Source of the DNA: Oidiodendron maius Zn
Lineage: Eukaryota; Ascomycota; Leotiomycetes; Myxotrichaceae
Assembly (NCBI GenBank): GCA_000827325.1
Contig: KN832894.1
Coordinates: 248,001-312,000, forward strand
Length of the DNA: 64,000 nucleotides
Reading direction: 5' to 3'
Shown here: positions 1 to 11,784 of the stretch, piece after piece
Layout of the letters: each line of letters opens with the position of its first letter
Position numbering within the stretch: position 1 is the stretch's first letter
Made by a program: the position numbers and the translations under genes
The notes under the pieces: generated by a model
The model's database searches: none
What the model saw: only the letters and a program-made list of their open reading frames with translations
What the model was told of the DNA's origin: nothing

Positions 1-846
1 ACGTTGCCGTTCAACTTGGTGGCACAGAGGGTGGTTCTTCTTTTCATATATAGTCCTACTACCTTTCTAATATTGCCAACATTCTTAGGCCGCAACGCTA
101 CTCTCAACAGATGGTGGTTCCCACTTTGGTGAGCTCTTCCAATATATACTGCAAGCCCAAGACAACCATTCCACGCCCGAGTCCCGCAAACGCGCCTCCC
201 GCCGCCTTCGTGAAGTCTTAGGGAAGGGCTGGACGCTGACAGGTATTCCGAGGGCGTGTGACGCGCATTTCTCACTCTCAAGGGTTGAGGGCGAGGATGC
301 CGATTTGACGACAAGTGATCGGGAGAAGATTGTAGGGGGAGTGAATGGGAAAGAGGCGGCGTTGGCACGAACGGATGAATGGTTCAAAAACGTCTTCACG
401 GGCGCGGACCACAAGCGTATCTGGGCCAGTACTGAGACAAATGTGGATTTAAGTACGTGGTGTTCTTTACTTATGCTCCTGCTACCATTTCTTTTTATTT
501 CTGTTTACCCCTTCCAGAACCCATCATAGCTGTATAATTACCGTTCTAACGAATTGCGCCCTGGTATGTCACAGCATTCACAATCAAGTATACCGTCTAC
601 GGCTTGTACTTGTCTGACCTCGCTGTCTTCAACCCCCTTGAGAATGAACTCGTCATGGTATCATGTGTGCTCTCCCAGGGTGGCCGGGTTGCTTCACTAA
701 GCCATCTGAAAGGCCTGCGCATGCTAGGTGTGAACGCGTCGGATGCAGAGGGGGTGCAGAGGGTAATCGAGATTGTGGCGCAGTGGATGGGAAAGAAGGT
801 TGATGGATGGGTGCAAGCCAGTGAGGTGGCACATTTCTTTGATTGA
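1..846 (+). CDS. Carboxymuconolactone decarboxylase (AhpD/CMD)-like protein, 5' end off window
   Basis: This is the 3' part of a fungal CMD/AhpD-like gene. CMD-fold proteins are small helical decarboxylases or peroxidase-like enzymes. Two exons are readable: one opening after an acceptor near 88 (residues beginning AATLLSTDGGSHFGEL) up to 452, and a second at 575-846. They are joined by a GT-AG intron (donor GTACGT at 453, acceptor at 573-574) that keeps frame. The C-terminal exon has the helical CMD layout (VYGLYLSDLAVFNPLENELV, then a GLRMLGVNASDAEGV helix pair) and ends EVAHFFD. The catalytic CxxC of true AhpD is not seen, so a decarboxylase-like or uncharacterised role is more likely. The start codon is not visible; whether bases 1-88 are intron or exon is unresolved. 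It may flank the oxidative gene block rather than belong to it. Confidence 0.55.
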
Positions 847-1569
847 ATGGGTGAATTGCCCCGGATCTACACTGACCGTAGCCGATTGCTGGTGTAGCTT
901 ACTGTAATTCCGAGTAACGGCCGAACGTCAGTTGCCTTCATTTCGCTTCGCTTCCGTGTAATGGCATCTCTACATCTCCTCTGCATGCCATTGCCCCTTA
1001 GATCACATGAGCTAGGCGGACGGGGAAATGTATTGGGAGTTGACGACTTGATCAAGGCAATATGGTAGGGAAAGCCCAATACTTACGCCGGGTATAGAAA
1101 GTACCGCGTACAGCATACACTTAATTATAACTGAATAATCAACTCCCCCCCTCTTCCGTCCACCGGATCAGATTGGATAAAATCGCCTCCAGACTTAATA
1201 AACGCGCCTTAAGCTGATACAGATGAGCCGTGCCGAACAGATCGTAGCCCTTCCTTACCCGAACTCCATCGAGAATCCGATAATTCAGATTAGGTGCACT
1301 GGCCACGCCTCACACATGCCATTGATCACGCCAGAGTACCCTGAGCTACCGAGTCTCAGACAAACCAATGGGCTCAAGCCTAGTCGTAATTCCGCTCCGA
1401 TGTACCGTGATATAGAGCGCCCCTATATTTTCCGGCGTACTCCGTTGACTGCTCTTATCGTTAGTCAAATATGGCACCTTCGGCGAGATACCAGCCTCAT
1501 CTATTGACAGTTACAAACTGACGAGCAAAGAATTGCGTTCTATTTCGTGTTGAATTCACCCTAGCAATC
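847..1569. other. Intergenic, promoter of first BVMO gene
   Basis: About 0.7 kb. Short open frames here show no family resemblance and no splice partners. I see no repeat or RNA gene. Confidence 0.5.
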
Positions 1570-3761
1570 ATGTCTACCAACGTTGATCTTCTCGCGACCA
1601 ACGGGACGATGGTAAATGGGGCTATGTCAAATGGGACCTCAATCCCAGTCCCTATGGAAGATAGGCCCAAGGTATACGACTGGCCTACTGAGAATGAAAG
1701 CGGCTACAGGATTAGAGAGGTGCCATCTGGAACCAAATCTTTTAGGAAAATAATTGTGATCGGTGCAGGTGCTTCTGGCCTTGATTTTGCAAAGCACCAA
1801 CAGGATCTGCTCGAGAATGTTGAGACTGTGATATACGAGAAGAACGCGGAGGTCTCGGGCACGTGGATCGAGAATAAATATCCGTGAGCATAACCCTTAA
1901 TTTCTGATCCTTTTTGAAGCACTGACAACGACAATAGTGGCTGTGCCTGTGACATCCCTTCAGTGACTTATCAGTATATCTGGGAGCCCAATATTTGGTC
2001 AAAATTCTACTCCGGTGCTGAAGAGATTCTGGAATATTTTAAGGGTGTAGCGGACAAATACAGGTTACGGAAATATATCAAACTGCGCCATAGCGTCGAC
2101 CATGCGGAATGGAATGAGACCACTGGCAAGTGGGCTGTCAAAGTAACGAATCACGAACAGGGTATTACTTTCGAAGACCACTGCGACATTTTAATCAATG
2201 CTTCTGGAATCTTTAAGTACCATCTTATCCACCTACCTTAACCGTGAAATATTGACTGACTGTGAGCATAGCTTCTGGCAATGGCCAAAAATCAAGGGTC
2301 TCCAAGATTTCAAGGGCATAATCGCCCACTCTGCATCATACCCCGACCACCTGGATCTCAGTGGTAAACGAATTGCAATTGTCGGTACAGGGGCAAGTGG
2401 CATCCAGCTCACAGCAGCGCTTCAGAAAGATGCTTCTCACATGTATACTTGGATTAGAACTCCTACTTGGATTACTTCCGGTTTTGCTTCGACTCATGCG
2501 GGGCCAGATGGTGGAAATTTTGAATGTAAGTTTTCTAAATCCCGTTTGATAGTTATGCTCGGAAATAGCTAAACTTTCCAAGACTCCGAAGAACAGAAAA
2601 AAAGATTTATTGAAGACCCAGAGTACTACCTAAAGTACATCAAGGACATTGAAGCGTCCTTGAGCGTTCCTATGGCGGTTTTGAAGAACACCCCATCAAA
2701 TGAGCTTGCTCGAGAGGTTTTTGCCTGATCTCTTTTCCTTAAAATCCTCACTGACTATTTCCGTGATCAGTATGCCACGACTATCATGAAACAGAAGCTA
2801 CAAGGAAGGCCAGATCTATTGAAAGCTTTGACACCCACCAGTTTCTCAGTGGGATGCAAGAGAGCAACGTAAGTGAATCTCATTGCGATATGATTATCCT
2901 CGTATGCTCTTTATTTGAAGTTGTTAATTTAGCAGTGACTAACGAATCTGTGGACTAACAGACCAGGGAACGGCTTTTTAGAGGCATTATGCGCAGATAA
3001 TGTGACCACATACTGTGGAGCAAACCTCACTGAGCTCTCACCACGAGGTTTTATCGACCCCGACGGCAGTGAAGTAGAAGTTGACGCTATTGTCCTTGCC
3101 ACCGGTTTCAACACCACCTGGATTCCTCGAATCCCCATTATCGCAAACGGCCAGAATCTCCAGGACGTTTACACAAAGAATCCACTTTCTTACCTCGGCG
3201 TAGCAGCCCCAAACATGCCGAACTACTTTACCTTCTATGGCCCCTACTCCCCGATTGGGCAAGGAAGTGTGCTTGCAATCATGGATGTGTTCGCGAAGTA
3301 TATTGTGCAAGTAGTGGAGAAGATTCAGATTGAGGATATTAAGAGCATGACGCCTAAACTGAGCGTCATCGCAGACTATGGAGAGCATACCAGGCTGCTA
3401 GTAAAACGTTTTGTTTGGGATTCGCCCTGTCGCAGTTGGATGAAAGGAGGTGACTTGCATGGAGCACCTTCCTCCTACGCTGGAACCAGGGCACAAGCGT
3501 ATGTTGTTCCCCTGTGCCTCTTTATCTTGTTACATGCTATCTTATGTTTCTGCTCAAATCTAAACGTCTCGCTGATGAGCGCACAGTATAGAAGTCCTGG
3601 CCTCACCTCGCTACGAAGATTACGATATCAATTACAAAAGCCGAAACATGTGGCAGTGGCTAGGTAATGGGTTTTCACTCCGAGACGTGGATGGGAAAGA
3701 CACTACTTGGTATTGGGGGCTTGTAGATGGAAAAGACGAACAGAAGAATTATGAGACTTGA
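1570..3761 (+). CDS. Flavin-containing Baeyer-Villiger monooxygenase (first copy)
   Basis: Likely NADPH- and FAD-dependent BVMO that inserts oxygen next to a ketone to give an ester or lactone. Seven exons (1570-1883, 1938-2216, 2272-2525, 2583-2716, 2771-2868, 2962-3498, 3587-3761) sum to 1,791 nt, exactly 596 codons plus stop, so the gene is intact. The protein has an N-terminal Rossmann motif GAGASG for FAD, then EKNAEVSGTWIENKYPGCACD, which is typical of the family. The BVMO fingerprint FxGxxxHxxxYP follows (FKGIIAHSASYP, Y in place of the usual W), then a second Rossmann motif GTGASG for NADPH. A DAIVLATGF motif lies in the C-terminal half. Length fits class I fungal BVMOs. It sits at the left end of the oxidative block, near a SnoaL-like gene and an aldehyde dehydrogenase. 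The substrate cannot be read from sequence. Confidence 0.9.
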
Positions 3762-5194
3762 CAATGCAATGGGTTGTGTACTTTAGCACATTACTTCAAG
3801 TTTCATCATCATTCCATGGTAGGGACGCTTCGATCCAATTGACTTAATAGAAGGTCGTCTGTCTTGAGGAGTTCCGCACTCTAACTTTGAAAACTCTTCA
3901 AGATAGGGTCTGTGCTACACAAATAACATTCAAATATTTATAAGTATATGTATAGGCTGTCTAGACTGTGGACAGTTGCTCTCACGGTCTTCTGAAGGAT
4001 ATATTGTTTTCTGCTTAGATAATACTGATACTAGGAGGACACATCTCACATAACGGGTCAACAGATAATGTTTATCAAATAGACTCTCGTGGACAACTTA
4101 ACTCGTGCATTGTGGCATCGAAAAGGAGAGAGTTTGGTCTGAGACATGATATACCTGTAAATCAAACCAATATATTTCTTTCTCTACCTATCGAGATGCA
4201 TTACATGCCATCTTAAGAGGATCCTTCCGCCATCTTCCGTAGTTGGTTCAACTAAGTTAATATTGAATTTCTGTTCGCTCACCCTGTTACACCTACGGTG
4301 GTAATCTCTCCATAAACAATGGAACCCAAAAGATGTCGGAATTAGGACCGATATCAGCATTAATCTAGTTGATGACTGCAGCCATCATGACACATGGCAA
4401 TCCAATCCCGAAAACATCAATCAATGGGCATTGATTACAAAACATCTGAATACCAGCTGTGAGAGGAAGTTTCAAGGCACGTTTGTTAACTTCCGAGCAG
4501 CCCCTTCCCCGCAGAGTATAGCAACAACTGGGCTGGGGGTGCCGCTATCGCCAAGCGGGAGAGCGGATTGCGCATTTCCGTGTTGCGTTCGGATCGGCTT
4601 ACTGGGTGTTCCGGGATAGCCATTCTCGCCCGCGTTATGGTGACTCGTAGTACCTTCAGACATCATGCGCCATATACCGACATTCATGAGTGTCCGAGTA
4701 CCTTGGCAGCAGTGGCCTCTTTGACGTTGTACTCGCTTACAACAGCGACAAAAGTCAAGTGAGAAAAAGGAAAGTATTCATGGTCAGTATTTGCTATGAC
4801 TATCCACACCTTTCGCAAATACTGTTGTGACAAAGTATTGCTCTAGCACCATTGGACTAAGTCTGATAGACGAAATTATACGAGTGGTTTTTAAATCACA
4901 TCTGTCCCAATGATTATTCATGGAATGGCACCACAAGCAGAAATGTAAATGAACTGTGGAATTGTATGCTGCAGCGAGCAGCTATGTAATGATTGGACAA
5001 AGCTCATATATAGTAGACTCTAGACTGCATGAGGCCATTCATCTACTGATAGTTCTCTTCCAAGGTAAACACGAAAAACATGGCCGGCGCTAGATGCCGT
5101 ATTTCTGAACTCTTGGACGTAAATGTGTTCCAAACAGCCCTTCTATTATTCTTGCATTGCCTTTATCATAGGTCCGGTATCCTATTATGATAGA
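3762..5194. other. Intergenic stretch, no gene recognised
   Basis: About 1.4 kb between the first BVMO and the SnoaL-like gene, both ending into it. Several small open frames overlap on both strands, but none has a recognisable domain or convincing splice sites. Confidence 0.5.
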
Positions 5195-5797
5195 TCAGTT
5201 TAACATCATCGCAGCAGAATCAGACTTGCAGGTCCAGCAAGAATATAAGAGTAGCATTGAACTCACGCCCCAGACTTCAAAGTACTTTATCCTCGGCTCT
5301 GACGTGGATGTTCCCACCAATACCGTTCGGGAGATGAAGTTTCCTGAAATGCCTTTACCATTTTTGAGACTTAACACTGCGTTACCAATGCATAATAGAT
5401 CAGATGCATCATTGTTGCAGGTATAGCATTTGGTGATTGTGTGATTTCGTTTCTCAACTATAACCCAAGCACCCTTTCGAGATTCTTTGATCTCTGACAA
5501 CATGAATAGCACACCGGTCAACCTGGGAGCTCTTTTGTAGTTCAGACGAAGTAAGGTATTTTATAGATAGGGCTTCTGACCTTGTGTACCTGTGAAAGTT
5601 GCGCTAGAAGTCTTGAAAACTGCATCTTGTGTGAAAATATGATCCGCAAGTGCTGTGCCTGATGTATCTTCATTATGATCGAGTAAAGAGAGAAAGAGGT
5701 CGAGGAGCTTCTTTACTTGCTCGGGAACAGCGGTGTTGGAAGGCCATGATACTCCGGCTGTCCTCGATCCGTCTGACGTGGGCTTAATTGCAGGCAT
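5195..5797 (-). CDS. SnoaL-like (NTF2-fold) protein
   Basis: Small fungal NTF2-fold protein. Relatives include polyketide cyclases, dehydratases and isomerases, but many are uncharacterised. Two exons on the minus strand (5797-5581 and 5493-5195) join through an intron with donor GTCAGA and acceptor CAG. The junction reads FTGTQEIKESRKGAW, matching the family pattern FxGxxEIxxSRxxAW, and the total of 516 nt gives 171 residues. Other family-like stretches are AVFKTSS near residue 58 and PRIKYFEVWG near the C-terminus. It is divergent from the aldehyde dehydrogenase with about 650 bp between starts, so the two may share control. The last 20 or so residues look unconserved, so the true 3' end could involve another splice. 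Confidence 0.7.
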
Positions 5798-6442
5798 GGG
5801 AGGTAGATAGCGTTTGCGGTGAGTTAAGGAAATGAAGTAACGGTCTGTCCGATTATATTAGGAAGAATTCTGTTTAACAAGCACTTGTCTGGATAAAATA
5901 CTACCGTCATAGAATGCATGCTACTGATAACCCTACCCAACATGCGATGCGTCAACGCGTAGACGGGGGCAGATGAGACGTCCTTGTTAGAAATAATAGC
6001 ACGTACAACCATGACATGCACGTTCTTGCGTGGTATATCACACCGAATCAGTCAAGCCGAAATCTGGAGACAAATGCGGAGTAAGGAATTAGAGTGTGAT
6101 CCTTGATTGCGAGGAGCTTTTGCGCCGGATGGGTCGGGTTATACCCGACTGCCTCCAGCTTCGAGTCGGCAAATCAGCCATCGGTTTACTTTCCTCATTT
6201 AGTGAGTGGAATTGTTCCTTCGTAATTCCATTTTGTCTGGAATTCATGCAGCCTTCGGTATTCTGCTTCAACCGTATCCCGGACTGGATTCTTGATTGTT
6301 CTTATCCGCTAATAGAACTGCGTGTATCTTTATTCTTCAAACTCAAGTTCGCCTTCCTTTGTCCACTAAATGCGATAGGAGCTTCAGCATCAGTACCTAT
6401 AAATTATTCAGATCTTCGACTACAATCCACTCAGTCGCCACA
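5798..6442. promoter_or_regulatory. Divergent promoter region, SnoaL-like / aldehyde dehydrogenase
   Basis: About 0.65 kb between two divergent starts. Open frames inside it read as noise. A GCGGAG hexamer (fits the loose CreA consensus SYGGRG) lies near 6076. No longer shared motif was found. Confidence 0.4.
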
Positions 6443-8183
6443 ATGGCCCCCGTTATAAGATTCGACACTTTTCACAACATTGTTAATGGCGAGCTGCGTG
6501 GGGCCAAACAAGTCTATCATGGACTTGACCCGACAACGGGAGATAAGCTATGGGATGCACCGGTCGCATCGAAGCAAGATGTCGAAGATGCAGTGGCTGC
6601 TGCTAGGAGAGCTTTTAAGCCATGGGCGAGGACCCCGTTTGAAGAAAGAGTGAGTACTTTGAGGAAGTTCGCAGATGCTGTTAAACCTCACCTTGACGAC
6701 TTTACGGAATTGATTTTGAAGGAAAATGGCAAGCCGGTAAGTCTTGGAGACAAAAAATACTCCAAAGTTGTTCTTGGGTTTCACCGCAGCCGTGTTTCAT
6801 GCACAAAGTGTCCTAGAAGCTAAGCATGATGATGCCTGTTTAGAGACCTTTCGCAGCTGCAGAAGCCCATTCCGCTGGAGGTGATGCTTTTGATTTCTAT
6901 CGTGGGTGAACGTCAACATCGATTTCCAGAGCAAGGACTGATTCATATTAGTCAGTCTAAAGCTTCCAACGGAAGTTCTTCAAGAGAAAGATAGAGAATG
7001 TCATGTACATTACGTCCCACTTGGAATTGTCGCTTCCATTCTACCATGGAACTGTATGTTCCATCATATGTTTCAAGCCTCCATTTACACTGACTATCCT
7101 TTGCTGGAAAGTTCCCTTTGGACAAGCAACACTTAAGTGCCTCCCGGCTCTCTTAGCAGGAAACGCTTGCATACTCAAACCTTCCCCGTTTACTCCATAC
7201 TCCGCCCTGAAACTCGTTGAGATCGCCCAACAAGTTCTCCCTCCAGGCCTCCTTCAAGTTCTTGGGGGCGATGAAAAGCTGGGACCATGGTTGACCACCC
7301 ATCCCGATATCAATAAAATCTCTTTCACTGGATCAACAGCGACCGGGAAGAAAGTTATGCAAGCTGCGGCTGGAACATTAAAGCGTGTTACTCTTGAGCT
7401 GTCTGTATCCTCACCATAAAGTTAAAAATATTTGCTGATACCACTAGGGGCGGCAACGATGCAGCAATTGTTTGTCCGGATGTTGATATCCAAAAAGTTG
7501 CGGCTGACTTAGTGTTCGGAGCGTTCTTCAACACAGGCCAGGTTTGTACGGGAACGAAGCGTATCTATATTCACGAAGACATATATGCCACAACCCTGCA
7601 GGCCATGGCCGTGGCTGCCAAAAAACTGAAAGTCGGTAATGGTGCTGACGATGGCGTCGTTATTGGGCCTCTTCAAAACAATATGCAGTACGAGAAGGTT
7701 AAGCTCTTATACGCTGAAGCAGAAAAAAATCAGTTCAAATATTATAATGGAGACGATATCAGTCTGAATAAAACCAAAGGGTTCTTCTTGCAGCCAAAGA
7801 TCATTGATAATCCACCTGATAATTCCCTGATCATCACGGAAGAGCAAATGGTACATTAACTTTCTATGATGCATCGTAGTTGTGCTAAGTTGTTCCAGGG
7901 ACCTATTGTACCAACACAGCCTTGGAAAGATGAGGCGGAAGTTATTGAGCGGGCAAATAATACTTCTATGGGCCTGGGTGCAACTGTGTGGGCCAAGGAT
8001 CCTGCTCATGCGACACGAATTGCAGAGAAGCTTGAAGTTGGAAGCGTCTTTATCAACAGCTCTCCAAAAATGGCTATTCGGCTTCCCTTCAGCGGGCACA
8101 AGGAGAGCGGCATTGGCATTGAAGGTGGGCCCCATTCGCTCACAGCGTATTGTAACCAACAAACTATACACTACTTTAAATGA
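6443..8183 (+). CDS. Aldehyde dehydrogenase (ALDH superfamily)
   Basis: NAD(P)-dependent oxidation of an aldehyde to an acid. Six exons (6443-6736, 6844-6901, 6952-7053, 7112-7400, 7448-7850, 7899-8183) total 1,431 nt, giving 476 residues in frame. Visible family motifs are ILPWNFP, the cofactor-site motif FTGST, and the general base Glu in LELGGND, which is assembled across the fourth intron (donor GTCTGT). The catalytic Cys is in FFNTGQVCTGTKR, and EEQMGPIVP follows near the C-terminal third. The start at 6443 (MAPVIRFDTF) is preferred: upstream in-frame sequence has no family similarity and the context is CACAATGG. The exon 1/2 junction at first looked frameshifted but is resolved by acceptor TTTAG at 6841-6843. 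In this block it could oxidise an aldehyde released by ring or side-chain cleavage. Confidence 0.92.
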
Positions 8184-9181
8184 GAAGCCAAACAGACGGA
8201 CGATGTCTGATATATATCCTTAAAGTCTAGCAAACTTCTTTGTTTCGTCTCTTGACAAATTATCACTTGCTGAAAACCGATTGTATGAATGTCGAAAAAA
8301 TCGAGAAATACTGAATACGGAGCCAGAATTCTGTGCCATACAGTTACCATGCATCAGTTCTGCGCCTGCCACTAATTAAGGAGCACTATGATGAACTTTT
8401 CTTAAATTTACGAGTGTTGTAAGGCCTGCATTCATGCGTGGCAGAGCCAAAGTCTATCACTACAATGTGTTTTTATGTGAATTAGAAATCAATTGCTTGC
8501 CCAAGAAGACAATGCCGGGAGAAACAGGATAGGCAGCAGCAGGTGCTTCTCCCCGAAAGGAGGCCATACAGTTAGCCGTGCCATCATGTCCTGTAAAAAA
8601 AATAGATTGCCCCGACTTGTTTGTAAGTTCTCGGATAAGTCAACACGGAAGCAATTATTTTCCAGACCCGAAGTTCTCGCAATGGTTGTCATGCTCCAAT
8701 TTTACGAAAAAGAAAATCTCATTCACATGCTTTTTCGTTTCTGAATGCGTAGCACAAACGAGGTGTGAATAATGCTGAAAGGAAAAAGCCTCTGGAAATA
8801 CCGGAATTAAGATAAAGCCGTACCAATCAGGTGCCTCCCCTGATATTTCCTTGGCCGCAAAATGTCCAGCCCTTGGATTCATAATCAGTTCTCGTTCAAA
8901 TTTGAGGTATGTACCCCTGATTCAGTTAGTAACATGACTACTTCTTAGACCGGTTTAGCACTAATCGGGATTCTTAAAAGACGGGAACCATAGTGCCGGC
9001 CCACGTAGTAGGTTTCTAATGATCCCCAATGCAAATAATAGGTCATATTTGTATTTGCGGGGAAATCCGGGGAAGACCTCGTAAGGCTATATACTTCCCT
9101 CCCCGTCTTGGTAGGAGAGTCAACAGATACTTACAAGCAGTATCATTCTTCATCTGCAGCAAAAACCTTTATCAGCCAACA
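8184..9181. promoter_or_regulatory. Intergenic, promoter of TRI12-like pump
   Basis: About 1.0 kb. A GCGGGG hexamer at 9057-9062 and CCGGGG at 9067-9072 lie roughly 120 bp upstream of the MFS start; both fit the CreA-type SYGGRG consensus. Open frames on both strands around 8490-8880 overlap each other and show no domain. Confidence 0.4.
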
Positions 9182-11319
9182 ATGTCAATTTCTGAAAAAG
9201 ATACTAGAAACATCGAGCAGGTTGAGAATGGCAGCTTGACTCTTTCCTCTGCAGCTGACAAACAAATTGCCGCCGACTCCAATGAGGACCCAGACTTCAA
9301 TTTCACGATCTGGAAGTTCATCGCCATTTTGGTAAGAATGCCTTCACCTCAAACTCAGAGCTCTCAGCACTCATTTCACAGTCCCTTCAAATTGGATATA
9401 TGGCAGCCGTCTTCGCACTTCAGCTAGTGTCTGCGATTCTAACAACCATTAATAATGATATCGGTTAGTCCATCTCGCTCAAACCCAAGAAAGCTCCGAA
9501 ATTGATGACCGTTATACAGGTCCCAGTACTGCTTATGCATGGATGTCAACTTCTCAGGTCATTCCTGTAGCCGTCTTCGGTCCCTTAGTCGGCCGTCTCG
9601 GCGATATCTTTGGTCGCAGAAATTTCATCCTGCTTGGTAACACGTTCGGCTTAATTGGATGTGTTGTTGCAGCCACTGCAACTAACGTCAACACTGTCAT
9701 CGGTGGAGGTATCTTCATTGGTTGCGCATCAGCTTGTCAACAACTTGCTTGGTCGGGCCTTGGGGAGCTAGTCCCAAAGAAGTATCGAGGCATTGCTCTA
9801 GGCTTGTTCGAGTTGAGCTGTGTGCCTCCTGGAGCATTTGGACCAATCATGGGTTAGTACCAGGAGCATGATGCCTCCGTTGGACTATTCGCGCTGGGAT
9901 GCATAATTCTAAGCTTCTACAGGTAACGCCATCACTGCTTACGCCACCTGGAGATGGGCGTACTGGGTGCCATTCATCCTGAATACTGTTGGATTTATTA
10001 TGGTGTTCATCTTCTACCGTCCGCAGAATCAGTACATCAAGGAAGAAGGCCGGACACGTCTCCAAGAAGTTGCGGACCTGGATTGGATCGGGATCTTTCT
10101 GTACGGTGCCGGTGTGGTTTTGTTTCTCCTTGGAATCTCATTCGGCGGTACCGAAATGCCATGGTAGGGCATTCCGATTTGAACTATATTCCTTGTCACC
10201 TTACTGACACATATACAGGAGATCAGCAGGGCCCATCGCAATGATCGTCATCGGCCTTGTTTTGCTGATTGCTCTTGGTTTCTATGAAGCTATGTGGATC
10301 CAAATCTTCCCACTATTCCCCCCTGTCGTCATGGGTAACATACGTGGTGTGACTTTGGTTCTTGTGGGTACATTCTTCTATGGCATGCTGTTCTATTCTG
10401 TTGCGGTGTTATGGCCAATTCAGATCCAAGCTCTATATACCACCGATCTGATCAAGATTGGATGGTACGCGTCGGCTTTGGGCATTGCAGGGATCACGAG
10501 CTCTCCAATTTTTGGCTTCCTGTTCACCAAAGGACATGCACGCCTCTTGTTCGTGTTCATCATTGGACTCGGTACAGTCGCTTCCGGATGCATGGCTATC
10601 GTTTGTAGGTGACTTTCCTAACCCCTCGCCTGTTAAATTAACCCTTTTGAGTATCCTGCTAATGAAAATTCCTCTTCGTAGCTCCATCATCTCATATTGG
10701 ATCTACATGTTTGGTCGCTTTGATGGGTGTCACTGTAGGGGGAGGAATGATCATTGCCACAGCAATGATTCAGATGGAAGTCACTCACGAATACCTTGGT
10801 ATAGCTACTTCCTTGGCTATAACTGCGCGAAATCTTGGTGGAGCTGTCGGGACGGTCATTTATGTTTCGATATTCTCAGACCGTCTGACTTACTACATCA
10901 AGAAGTTGGTTGTCATCCCTCTCGCCATGGCTGGTGTTCCAATTGCGCGCTTAGAAAGCGTCGTATTAGCTCTGACAGGCGCTGGACCAAAGTCTGCTCT
11001 TGCAGGGCTTACGCCCGCCCAGATTGAGACAGGTATCCATGGAGTACAAGAAGCCTATTCACACGCTCTTCGCATCGTTTTCTTGTCATCCATTGCCTTC
11101 GGTGTTCTTGGGACAGTGGCAGTTTCTTTCTGCAGGAATGTGGACCATCTGATGACAAACAAGGTCGATATAAAGTTAGATGAGGGTGCAAAGCTTGTCG
11201 GAGTTACCGATACTGGCGAAGGTCATGTCATCCGAACTGAAGAAGTAGAGGCCTATCGTCACCACCGTCGTGGAAAAGTATCCCCAGCCGTGGTCGCAGG
11301 TTCGCCGGCGGCGAGCTGA
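9182..11319 (+). CDS. MFS drug/toxin efflux pump, TRI12 (DHA14) type
   Basis: Plasma-membrane proton antiporter of the major facilitator superfamily, about 14 membrane helices, related to the trichothecene pump TRI12. At least six exons are readable from 9182 (MSISEKDTRN). The first exon ends at 9331, the second starts at 9382, and others join near 9461/9521, 9853/9922, 10165/10220 and 10605/10681. The loop motif GRLGDIFGRRNF (MFS motif A) is present around residue 90, followed by YRGIALGLFELSC and long hydrophobic helices. A cytosolic tail rich in His and Arg ends the protein. In this locus it could export the pathway product or a toxic substrate. Transport direction and substrate are inferred from family only. 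Confidence 0.88.
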
Positions 11320-11784
11320 GAAGTGACGGGATTGCGAGATGGCGACGCCTTCCAATGTTTTTGTCCAATCATAACTATAGTGCTGGAAGTTTAAGTATTT
11401 GAATGTGCTAGTCCGAGAGAATGTCAAATCATTTAAGTTCGAGTTTACAATTGAGCCTGACAATGAAATAACCTATCATATTATTTTCCGAATATAGGAA
11501 CCATCTGAAAAAATGCAGTTCGGGATTTCGAAGTCGTAATATTCTTAGAACTTGATCCGTAAATGAATGATGTATTCACCATTACGGGTCGGTCACGGAC
11601 CGAAATGCGAACCATTTCCAAATTCGCAGGCTTGATGACAGAGTGATCTAGCAATTCTAAGAGTCCACAGCATAGGTTTACACTCATATCATGATACAGA
11701 TATCAAACTCGCAAACTGTACGATCTTAGTATGAGCTTTTTTTTTCTGACGGGTTATATGAAGAGTAGGTATGAGCCACAAATC
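11320..11784. other. Convergent intergenic region
   Basis: About 0.46 kb between the 3' ends of the MFS pump and the MDR gene. Includes a T-run near 11740. Nothing else seen. Confidence 0.5.

Noticed and set aside
1223-1507. Plus-strand open frame of 94 codons before the first BVMO
   Set aside because: No domain, composition typical of non-coding DNA, no splice partner; it lies in the promoter region.
6735-6850. Apparent frameshift in the aldehyde dehydrogenase between exons 1 and 2
   Set aside because: Using the acceptor TTTAG at 6841-6843 gives a phase-0 join into the family sequence PFAAAEAHSAGG, so the gene is intact.
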